Positions 5,359 to 11,055 of a stretch of DNA of 11,055 bases are shown one piece after another. Position numbers and translations under genes: made by a program. Within the stretch, counting starts at the first letter, position 1. Every line of letters starts with the position of its first letter. Source of the stretch: MB-PLM-2 sp964385715. GTDB lineage: Bacteria; Planctomycetota; Planctomycetia; Pirellulales; UBA7805. Location of the stretch: positions 1-11,055 of the forward strand of contig CAYLRE010000155.1 of NCBI GenBank assembly GCA_964385715.1, given 5' to 3'. The notes below the pieces were generated by a model that did not search any database, was not told the DNA's origin, and saw nothing but the letters and a program-made list of their open reading frames with translations.

Positions 5359-7386
5359 TTAAGAACGCAACAGCGCCCCGTGCTTCTCGCCGCAGGCTCG
5401 TTCGACTTGCTGCCGAACCTCGTCTGCTTCTTCGCTCGTCAACGTGCCATCGTCGCGACGCAGGACGAGCTTAAGAACGAGACTTTTCTTGTCAGCGCCC
5501 AGACGCTCAGCGTCACGGTACGTCTCGAGATAGCGAACCGCTTCTAGCAGCGGACCGGCCGACTGCCGCGCTGTCTCGGCCAGATCGGACCAACGAATAT
5601 CCTGAGCGACCTCGAAGTTGATATCTCGCTCGACTGCCGGATAGACGGAGGTGGGAACGCAATGCGGGATCAACTCGGCGTTCTCCAGCAGAGGAGCAAT
5701 ACGAACCTCGGCAACCGTCGCTCTCCCGCGAAGATCGAACTGTTTCTTGGCAATCGCCGGATCGACCTCACCAACGTAGCCCAGTAATTCGCCGTCAAGC
5801 ATCAACTGCGCGCTCTGGGTATCGAGCAGGCGGCAATTCTCACCGACGGCACGCGTCGTCACCTCAATTCGCTTGGAGGGGCAGACCTCGGCCACGATCG
5901 CCTCGACCACGCCTTTCATGTCGAAATAGTCGCCACCGCAGGTAATGGACAACATCTTCTCTTCAACAGGAAGACCTTCCTCTTGCGGCAGGTAAACCTT
6001 GGCGATCTCAAACAAGTTGATCGGGTTGTTTCCCAGGCTCTCGTTGAGCCGGCGGGCGGCCAATAGACTAGGCACGAGCGAACGCCGAAGCCGCGTCGCC
6101 CCTCGCAACATCGAGATCGACGTACTGAGTGGCGCCGCCTTCGTCCAGGGGCTAAAGATGTCAGAAGTGGCGTCATCAACGACACTCGCGGTCATCGCTT
6201 CAAAGCACCCAGCACCGACCAGGACCGATTGCACCCAGCCGAGTACGCGATCTTCTGCACGCATGCTTGAGGGAACCATCGCCACGCGCGAGTCCTCAGG
6301 AATCTTGTCGTAGCCATAGATCCGGGCGACTTCTTCGATCAGATCGATCTCTCGTGTCAGGTCGGCTCGCCAGGACGGAGGCACCACCGTAATCGAGGTG
6401 TCGCCAGTGGCCGCGACTTCACTGCCGAGCGCCGCGAGGATTCTTTGCACTTCATTGGTCGCCACAGAAATGCCAAGCACGCGATCGATCTGGGCATAAC
6501 GCAACGTGATTGGCTCGCGCACCACCGGCTGCCCGCCAACATCGACCATACCACTGGCCAGCTCACCACCGGCGAGCTCCAAGATTAGCTCGCAACAACG
6601 ACGACTTGCCCAATCAACACTCTCAGGGTCGGGCGAACGCTCGAATCGGAAACTCGAGTCGCTGTGGAGATTCAGTTTACGTGCGGTCGTACGAACGGAA
6701 ATCGGATTGAAGGCGGCACTCTCGATCAAAACATCGGTCGTGGACTCCGATACCTCGGTATCCGCTCCTCCCATCACACCGGCGATCGCGACCGGACGAT
6801 CCGCGTCGGCAATGACGCAGGTATCTGCGTCGAGCTCATACTCCTTGTGGTTGATCGCCTCGAACTTTTCGCCTTGCTTGGCGCGACGCACCACAATCCT
6901 TTGTTCCTTGAGCTTGGCAAGATCGAAGGCGTGAAGCGGCTGTCCACACTCCATCAACACATAGTTGGTAACATCCACCACATTGTTGATGGCGGGAATG
7001 CCCAGACTGCGCAGTCGCGTGACCAGCCAATCGGGGCTAGGGCCGACCTTGACGCCCTTGATCACGCGAGCCGTATAGCGAGGGCAAAGGTCGTCGCATT
7101 CAAGCGCCACGTTGGTCAGTGAATCAACAGCCGTGGAGCCTTCCGTTGGCGCGGCCGGTGGCAAGTTGAGAGGAGTGTCGAACAGCACGGACACCTCACG
7201 AGCCACACCGATGTGCCCAAGGCAGTCGGCACGGTTACTCGTCACCTCCAGATCGATCGCCGGATCGCCAGCGATGACCTCGGTTCCCTCGTGATTCAAC
7301 CCTGCCATCATGAGCCGCTGTTCGAGCTGCTCCACGGACATTTCGAGGGCGACGTACTGCTTGAGCCAATCCCAACTAACGATCAT
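5359..7386 (-). CDS. pheT: Phenylalanyl-tRNA synthetase beta subunit, form lacking the N-terminal tRNA-binding domain
   Basis: Large subunit of the alpha2-beta2 enzyme that charges tRNA-Phe and edits mischarged Tyr. At 675 residues it is about 120 shorter than E. coli PheT (795). Residues 1-40 (MIVSWDWLKQYV...GLNHEG) run directly into IDLEVTSNRADCLGHIGVARE at about 44-64, so the OB-fold tRNA-binding (EMAP-like) domain normally inserted there is absent. The B3/B4 editing domain is recognisable (AINNVVDVTNYVLMECGQPLHAFD, then GGADTEVSESTTDVLIESAAF), as are B5 (ITLRYAQIDRVLGI to IYGYDKIP), the catalytic-like B6/B7, and the C-terminal FDX-ACB anticodon domain at 577-675 (YPAVERDINF). ATG at 7386 gives the normal start; only a weak GAAGA precedes it. 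It follows pheS by 120 bases. Confidence 0.95.
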   Translation of the reverse strand: MIVSWDWLKQYVALEMSVEQLEQRLMMAGLNHEGTEVIAGDPAIDLEVTSNRADCLGHIGVAREVSVLFDTPLNLPPAAPTEGSTAVDSLTNVALECDDLCPRYTARVIKGVKVGPSPDWLVTRLRSLGIPAINNVVDVTNYVLMECGQPLHAFDLAKLKEQRIVVRRAKQGEKFEAINHKEYELDADTCVIADADRPVAIAGVMGGADTEVSESTTDVLIESAAFNPISVRTTARKLNLHSDSSFRFERSPDPESVDWASRRCCELILELAGGELASGMVDVGGQPVVREPITLRYAQIDRVLGISVATNEVQRILAALGSEVAATGDTSITVVPPSWRADLTREIDLIEEVARIYGYDKIPEDSRVAMVPSSMRAEDRVLGWVQSVLVGAGCFEAMTASVVDDATSDIFSPWTKAAPLSTSISMLRGATRLRRSLVPSLLAARRLNESLGNNPINLFEIAKVYLPQEEGLPVEEKMLSITCGGDYFDMKGVVEAIVAEVCPSKRIEVTTRAVGENCRLLDTQSAQLMLDGELLGYVGEVDPAIAKKQFDLRGRATVAEVRIAPLLENAELIPHCVPTSVYPAVERDINFEVAQDIRWSDLAETARQSAGPLLEAVRYLETYRDAERLGADKKSLVLKLVLRRDDGTLTSEEADEVRQQVERACGEKHGALLRS

Positions 7387-7469
7387 CTGTCAAATCTTCT
7401 GGGGCTATGACCGTCGATGCGATACCGACGATGCAAATGTCCGACTAGCGGAAGAACGTGGCCGACACG

Positions 7470-7484
7470 CGACCGCTGCGGTCG
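7470..7484. repeat. Hairpin in the pheS-pheT gap
   Basis: CGACCG-ctg-CGGTCG, a 6-bp GC-rich stem with a 3-base loop, sits 23 bases after the pheS stop on the minus strand. No T run follows, so it is more likely an mRNA-stability or spacing element than a terminator. The 120-base pheS-pheT gap contains nothing else I can name. Confidence 0.3.
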
Positions 7485-7506
7485 GTTGCAAGGATTCCCC
7501 TCGCAA

Positions 7507-8562
7507 CTAGAACTGCTGCAGAAAGCGAATGTCGTTCTTGTAAAACTCGCGAATGTCTTGAATGCGATGACGACGGGCACAGAGTCGCTCGACTCCCAAG
7601 CCAAATGCAAACCCACAATACTCATCTGGATCGTATCCGACCGCCCGAAGCACATTGGGGTCGACCATTCCGGCGCCGCCAAACTCGATCCACTCGTCCT
7701 CGGCATCGTGGCGACTCATGTCCGCCTCGACGCTCGGCTCCGTGAATGGGAAGAAGCTGGGACGGAATCGAATATGCACGTCCTCGCCCAGATAGCTTGT
7801 AGCAAAGAGCCGAAGCACGCTCTTCAAGTCTGCCATCGAGACGTTCCGATCGATCATCAAACCTTCGACCTGATGAAACATCGGGTAGTGCGTAGCGTCT
7901 GCCGTGTCCGGTCGATAGACGCGCCCCAGCGAAATGATTCGCACCGGCGGCTTGGTCTCTTCCATCACCCGAATCTGAACCGTGCTCGTCTGACTTCGCA
8001 GCAAGAGCGTATCTTTCGGATCCGCGTTCTGCGAAGCAGGAGCGTCTCCAGTCGCCGCGGCCGTCGCCAGATAGAAGTTATCGAGCGGATCGCGAGCGGG
8101 ATGTGAGAGCGGAATATTGAGCGCCTGGAAGTTGTGCCATTCGTCTTCGATTTCAGGCCCTTCCGTAACGCTGAAACCGAGGCGGCCCATGATGTCTTTA
8201 AGATCGGCGATTGTCTGCGTGATCGGGTGCAGGTGCCCTCGAACCGGCGGCCTTCCTGGCTCGGTTGGATCGAAAGGTTCTGCCGAGGCATCGCCGCCAC
8301 CACCGGCGAGCCGCTGCTTGGCTTCCTCGTAAGCCGCTTCCACTGCCTGCTTCGTTTCGTTGAATCGCTTGCCGGCAATCGGCTTGTCGGCCTTGTCGAC
8401 GCTCCCGAGTCCCTTCTGAGCGTTCTTGAGACGACCACTCTTGGCCCCCACATATTCGATGCGGATCGCTTCGAGCTGCTCGGAGTCCGCCGCCTCGGCA
8501 AATGCGCGGCAGGCAGCATCGGTTAGTTCGTCGAGCTGCGAGAGAAATTCGTCAAGTGCCAC
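7507..8562 (-). CDS. pheS: Phenylalanyl-tRNA synthetase alpha subunit
   Basis: Catalytic subunit of PheRS, a class II synthetase, 351 residues. Residues 1-90 are the N-terminal coiled-coil arm that contacts tRNA. The catalytic core runs from about 108: GHLHPI, GFSVTEGPEIEDEWHNF at 129-145, GRVYRPDTADATHYPMFHQVEGLMID at 213-238, FFPFTEPSVE, FGGAGMVDP at 294-302, and motif 3 FGLGVERL at 320-327, ending NDIRFLQQF. An Ala/Asp-rich insert at about 166-183 precedes LLLRSQTSTVQIR, where E. coli-like enzymes have RTHTSPVQ. The start is GTG at 8562; the leader has no Shine-Dalgarno. The assignment is firm; the exact start is likely but not proven. Confidence 0.95.
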   Translation of the reverse strand: MALDEFLSQLDELTDAACRAFAEAADSEQLEAIRIEYVGAKSGRLKNAQKGLGSVDKADKPIAGKRFNETKQAVEAAYEEAKQRLAGGGGDASAEPFDPTEPGRPPVRGHLHPITQTIADLKDIMGRLGFSVTEGPEIEDEWHNFQALNIPLSHPARDPLDNFYLATAAATGDAPASQNADPKDTLLLRSQTSTVQIRVMEETKPPVRIISLGRVYRPDTADATHYPMFHQVEGLMIDRNVSMADLKSVLRLFATSYLGEDVHIRFRPSFFPFTEPSVEADMSRHDAEDEWIEFGGAGMVDPNVLRAVGYDPDEYCGFAFGLGVERLCARRHRIQDIREFYKNDIRFLQQF

Positions 8563-8567
8563 GACGA

Positions 8568-8611
8568 CGTACCGGAGGGAAAGGGGTACTGAGTGGAAAT
8601 GCGTACCGGAG
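8568..8611 (-). repeat. 10-bp direct repeat just upstream of pheS
   Basis: CGTACCGGAG occurs at 8568-8577 and again at 8602-8611 (CTCCGGTACG in the direction of pheS transcription), 34 bases apart. The nearer copy ends 5 bases before the GTG start. A GCCACA-acg-TGTGGC hairpin (8623-8637) lies just further upstream. The arrangement could be a binding site for a protein in the pheS leader, but one 10-bp pair in GC-rich DNA could also be chance. Confidence 0.35.
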
Positions 8612-8723
8612 AAAGAGGTCGCGCCACAACGTGTGGCAGCTAGCAGACGGAAACGACGAACTTTCGATCAACAAAGCAAAGCGGGGCCCGATCTTATGAA
8701 CACCCGCTGCTGACCGACCGCGA

Positions 8724-9086
8724 CTAGGCGGCCGTTCCAAGTGCTTCACGCACCTGCTCAACAATTGCGTCGAAAGCTCCCGGATCTTGCACCGCCATAT
8801 CGGCGAGCATCTTGCGATCGAGTTCGATCTCCGCCTTGCCCAAGCCGTGGATGAACTCGCTGTATCGCATGCCGCGTTCACGACAGGCAGCATTGATACG
8901 GATGATCCACAGCTTGCGGAACTCACGCTTCTTCACGCGGCGATCACGGTAGGCATAGGCCTCCGCTCGCACGAGAGTTTCCTTCGCCGAACGCAGCAGA
9001 CTGCCTCGACCGCCAACATAACCCTTCGTCTTCTTGAAGAGACGTCGCTTCGCCTTATTTCGGGCGGCACCTTTGATCGTTCTCAT
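8724..9086 (-). CDS. rplT: 50S ribosomal protein L20
   Basis: A 120-residue, highly basic protein that binds 23S rRNA early in large-subunit assembly. In several bacteria it also represses its own operon by binding the mRNA leader. Family features: the basic N-terminal arm (KGAARNKAKRRLFKKTKGY), AYAYRDRRVKKREFRKLWIIRINAA at about 43-67, RYSEFIHGLGKAEIELDRKMLADMA at 74-98, and DPGAFDAIVEQ near the end. The N-terminus MRTIKGAARNK differs from the usual MPRVKRG but fits planctomycete L20s as I recall them. ATG at 9086 has only a weak ribosome-binding site. It lies 106 bases after rpmI and 161 before pheS. Confidence 0.96.
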   Translation of the reverse strand: MRTIKGAARNKAKRRLFKKTKGYVGGRGSLLRSAKETLVRAEAYAYRDRRVKKREFRKLWIIRINAACRERGMRYSEFIHGLGKAEIELDRKMLADMAVQDPGAFDAIVEQVREALGTAA

Positions 9087-9192
9087 CGCTATTCGCCGAT
9101 TCTAAAAATTCGATTGACTGTCTTAGTGGTCTCAACGCCCGTTCGACTCGTGTGCCTCGTTGCACTCGATCCTTCGTGGGGCATGAGCTGTC

Positions 9193-9396
9193 TTAGTAGC
9201 TGTTTCCACACAGGGCGTCGCGGATCTTTTTCGTATCGACTTCGGCCACAACCGAAGTTCCACGGAGGTTGCGCTTACGCTTCTGATGCATGCGGGCCGC
9301 CAGGTGGCTCGTGCCACTCTGACGATGCTTGGCCTTGCCTTTTCCGGTCAGGCGAAATCGCTTCTTCGTACCCTTGTGGGTCTTTTGTTTTGGCAT
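9193..9396 (-). CDS. rpmI: 50S ribosomal protein L35
   Basis: A 67-residue basic protein of the large ribosomal subunit. MPKQKTHKGTKKRFRLTGKG at 1-20 is the family signature, followed by HLAARMHQKRKRNLRG. The frame stays open 20 codons further upstream to an ATG at 9456, but the universal N-terminus MPKxKTHK fixes the start at 9396. No strong Shine-Dalgarno precedes it (GAGACAAGTC). It sits between infC and rplT as in most bacteria. Confidence 0.96.
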   Translation of the reverse strand: MPKQKTHKGTKKRFRLTGKGKAKHRQSGTSHLAARMHQKRKRNLRGTSVVAEVDTKKIRDALCGNSY

Positions 9397-9594
9397 GACT
9401 TGTCTCGTCTCGCGTACCTCAGCATCGCCCAATGGCGATCGCCCCGGCACGCTCATCCTGTGAGCAAAATTATAAGAGCGTTAGTATAGGCCCTGACGCG
9501 ACTTAGCAAAAGGGGACTCTTCCGATTACGGTCCCAAATGCGGCAATCGCTCGGGCAATTGGCGACGCCACCGGAAAAACCCGGCACTCAGCCC
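9397..9594 (-). promoter_or_regulatory. infC-rpmI leader: hairpins and promoter-like elements
   Basis: The 198-base gap contains, in transcription order: a GGGAC/GTCCC stem (9535-9513) followed by CTTTT; TTGCTA (9509-9504) and TATACT (9488-9483), 15 bases apart; a perfect TATAAT (9474-9469) without a clear -35; and a hairpin ATCGCC/GGCGAT (9424-9439, loop of 4) overlapping the palindrome GGCGATCGCC, 28 bases before the L35 start. This could be an internal promoter for rpmI-rplT plus a leader through which L20 feeds back, as known in other phyla. I cannot match it to the known L20 binding structures. Confidence 0.3.
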
Positions 9595-10104
9595 CTATCT
9601 AGGGGCCAAGATGCAGATAATTCGGCGGCCTTGGCGTGAAGGACCCGATTCGACCTTGGAAACGTCTTCCAACGCCTTGATGATGCTCTTGAGCACCTTC
9701 TCCCCCTCTTCCACGTGGGCCAGTTCCCGGCCGCGGAAAATCACCGAAACCGTCACTTTGTCCTTGTGGGAGAGGAATTCTCGGGCGTGATTGACCTTAA
9801 AGTCGATGTCGTGCTGGCCAGTCTTGGGCCGCACGCGAATTTCCTTCGTCCGCCCGTGATGGGCATTGGCCTTGTGCTTGTGCGCTCGCTTCTTCTGTTC
9901 GTATTTGTATTTGCCGAAATCCATGATCCGGCAGACCGGCGGCCGCTCGTTCGGCGCCACCTCGACGAGATCCAGCCCTTCGTCACGAGCCATCGTGAGG
10001 GCTTCGTCTGTGGCTAAGATTCCCAGCTGCTCTCCTTCGGAGGAAACGACCCGAATCGGGGTGATTCGAATCTGCTCGTTCATTCTCTGCTGTTGGCGTT
10101 CGAT
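9595..10104 (-). CDS. infC: Translation initiation factor IF-3, probable AUC start
   Basis: IF3 binds the 30S subunit, checks start codons and prevents premature 50S joining. The N domain begins at NEQIRITPIRVV, with GEQLGILATDEAL, DLVEVAPNERPPVCRIMDFGKYKYE and the basic linker KKRAHKHKANAHH. The C domain has KEIRVRPKTGQHDIDFKV, VSVIFRGRELAH and the final RRIICILAPR. Three starts are possible. ATC at 10104 has AGAAGGA at 10119-10113 exactly 8 bases upstream and gives 169 residues; infC is well known for AUU/AUC-type starts that let IF3 limit its own synthesis. ATG at 10083 has no ribosome-binding site. ATG at 10179 would give 194 residues with a non-conserved extension and AGGTG 11 bases away. 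I favour ATC. The gene identity is certain, the start moderately so. Confidence 0.9.
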   Translation of the reverse strand: MERQQQRMNEQIRITPIRVVSSEGEQLGILATDEALTMARDEGLDLVEVAPNERPPVCRIMDFGKYKYEQKKRAHKHKANAHHGRTKEIRVRPKTGQHDIDFKVNHAREFLSHKDKVTVSVIFRGRELAHVEEGEKVLKSIIKALEDVSKVESGPSRQGRRIICILAPR

Positions 10105-10205
10105 CGTGAATTTCCTTCTTATATAGACCTTTTGGTATGCCTGACTGCCATGCCGCGAGGACGGCGTCTCCGTCTTCATCCGCTGGTAGTCACCTGCGCC
10201 CTATG

Positions 10206-10234
10206 AGTATCGGCAGTTCGCCCGCCCCAGTCAA
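10206..10234 (-). promoter_or_regulatory. Promoter-like pair upstream of infC
   Basis: On the minus strand TTGACT (10234-10229, 5 of 6 to consensus) is followed after exactly 17 bases by GATACT (10211-10206, 4 of 6). Transcription would begin near 10199, about 95 bases before the proposed ATC start of infC, or 20 before the alternative ATG. It would let infC-rpmI-rplT-pheST be transcribed apart from thrS, as in E. coli, where internal promoters exist. Confidence 0.35.
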
Positions 10235-10325
10235 CGGCCAGATGGCCTGTTTCCGCCCCCAAAACGGCGAAGCGGCGGGCCCCAGCGACCACCACCGGCT
10301 GCTGAGGACAACCCATCACCGTCCA

Positions 10326-11055
10326 CTAATATTCGTTGCTCTTCTTGCCGTCTCCTAGGCCGATTGAGCCCTCGGCAACCTGGCGGACCGTCCGCTCGCG
10401 AATCTCCTCCTCGAACTTGGTCACCGCCTCGTCGACGGTCAGGGTGACCTGCTCGCCATCGATTCGATCTCTCACCGAGACCGTGCCGGCCGCTTCGTCC
10501 TTCGGCCCCACGACAATGGTGTAGGGGATCTTCTGGAGCTGGGAATCTCGGATTTTCGCCCCCAACTTCTCGGGCCGATAGTCTCCCGTGACTCGCATGC
10601 CCTTGGCGAAGAGCTGTTCCTCGATGCGGCGACCGTAGTCCTCCGATTTCTCGCTGACCGTGCAGACCCGTACCTGCTCCGGAGCCAACCACAGCGGGAA
10701 AGCCCCCGCGAAGTGCTCGATCAGCACGCCGATGAAGCGCTCCATGCTCCCTAGGGGAGCCCGGTGGATCATGACGGGCCGGTGCGGTTGATTGTCTGCG
10801 CCAATGTATTCCAGGCCGAATCGTTCCTCACTCGGTAGGTTGTAGTCGAGCTGCACTGTGCCAAGCTGCCATTCTCGCCCAATACAATCTGTCACCACAA
10901 AGTCCGCCTTCGGTCCGTAGAAGGCAGCCTCGCCCGCTTCGGCTTCGGCTTCCAGTCCCAGGCTCTCGCAGACTTCGACCAGGGCTGCCTCGGCTCGATC
11001 GCAGCTCTCTTCGCTGCCAACGTATTTGTCGCTGGAGGGATCGCGGAAGCCGAGA
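10326..11055 (-). CDS. thrS: Threonyl-tRNA synthetase, C-terminal part (cut by the window edge)
   Basis: Charges tRNA-Thr. The last 242 codons are present and the frame runs open to the window end, so the N-terminal TGS and editing domains and the first part of the catalytic core lie outside. Visible: the core ending with AAFYGPKADFVVTDCIGREWQ, GTVQLDYNLP, FGLEYIGADNQPHRPVMIHR and the motif 3 segment LGSMERFIGVLIEHFAGAFP. The anticodon-binding HGTP domain follows (LWLAPEQVRVCTVSE to DEAVTKFEEEIRERT), with KLGAKIRDSQLQKIPYTIVVG inside it. It is the upstream neighbour of infC, 221 bases before the proposed ATC start. No odd residues are seen in this part. Confidence 0.96.
   Translation of the reverse strand, partial: LGFRDPSSDKYVGSEESCDRAEAALVEVCESLGLEAEAEAGEAAFYGPKADFVVTDCIGREWQLGTVQLDYNLPSEERFGLEYIGADNQPHRPVMIHRAPLGSMERFIGVLIEHFAGAFPLWLAPEQVRVCTVSEKSEDYGRRIEEQLFAKGMRVTGDYRPEKLGAKIRDSQLQKIPYTIVVGPKDEAAGTVSVRDRIDGEQVTLTVDEAVTKFEEEIRERTVRQVAEGSIGLGDGKKSNEY

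Noticed and set aside
7417..8106. 229-codon plus-strand frame opposite pheS
   Set aside because: Overlaps the conserved catalytic core of pheS in antisense; no domain or ribosome-binding signal.
8563..8723. Phe-rich leader peptide controlling pheS as in E. coli
   Set aside because: No short frame with a run of Phe codons and no terminator/antiterminator pair with a T run is seen.
8787..9398. 203-codon plus-strand frame opposite rplT and rpmI
   Set aside because: Covers two certain ribosomal protein genes in antisense and encodes nothing recognisable.
9434..9443. GGCGATCGCC, containing the HIP1-type octamer GCGATCGC
   Set aside because: A single copy near rpmI is no evidence for the iterated palindrome family known from cyanobacteria; it overlaps a local hairpin instead.
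9397..9456. Upstream in-frame ATG extending L35 by 20 residues
   Set aside because: L35 has a near-universal MPKxKTHK N-terminus, which begins at 9396; the extra residues lie in the leader hairpin.

Overview
The window looks like chromosomal core DNA of a planctomycete, most likely of the Pirellulales. Pointers are a beta subunit of phenylalanyl-tRNA synthetase without its N-terminal tRNA-binding domain, an L20 starting MRTIKGAARNK, a small helix-turn-helix (HTH) protein of a kind I associate with Pirellulales, and a secreted protein with an EDFENGADKWKPTD segment like those common in planctomycetes. These assignments come from memory of the families, not from a search. The DNA is moderately GC-rich. 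I see no transposase, integrase, CRISPR array, tRNA or rRNA.

Layout. (1) 1-1711, minus strand: hisI (GTG start), hisG (long form), then a short gene for an exported protein whose frame breaks about 60 bases from the window edge. (2) 1712-2194: a divergent intergenic stretch with inverted repeats that could pair in alternative ways. (3) 2195-3952, plus strand: a short GT2-like glycosyltransferase, probably starting at TTG, followed 36 bases later by a Gfo/Idh/MocA oxidoreductase. (4) 3953-4561: a 609-base gap holding a good promoter-like pair, nested inverted repeats and a terminator-like hairpin with six T. This is a candidate small RNA or attenuated leader. Two further hairpins lie closer to the next gene. 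(5) 4565-5104, plus: the small HTH protein. (6) 5105-5358: a convergent gap with several inverted repeats. (7) 5359-11055, minus: the classic translation cluster in transcription order thrS (3' part), infC, rpmI, rplT, pheS, pheT.

The minus-strand cluster supplies Thr- and Phe-tRNA synthetases, initiation factor IF3 and ribosomal proteins L35 and L20, in an order widely conserved in bacteria. In well-studied bacteria L20 and IF3 control this cluster by feedback. Here infC may use an AUC start with a well-placed Shine-Dalgarno sequence, which would fit IF3 self-control. The his genes carry out steps 1 and 3 of histidine synthesis. The GT2/oxidoreductase pair looks like a small sugar-related operon of unknown substrate.

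Most of the window is ordinary housekeeping DNA. The places most worth a second look are the 4106-4319 RNA candidate, the frameshifted secreted gene at the left edge, the infC start and the degenerate GT2 protein. I found no clear evidence of a wholly new biological system.
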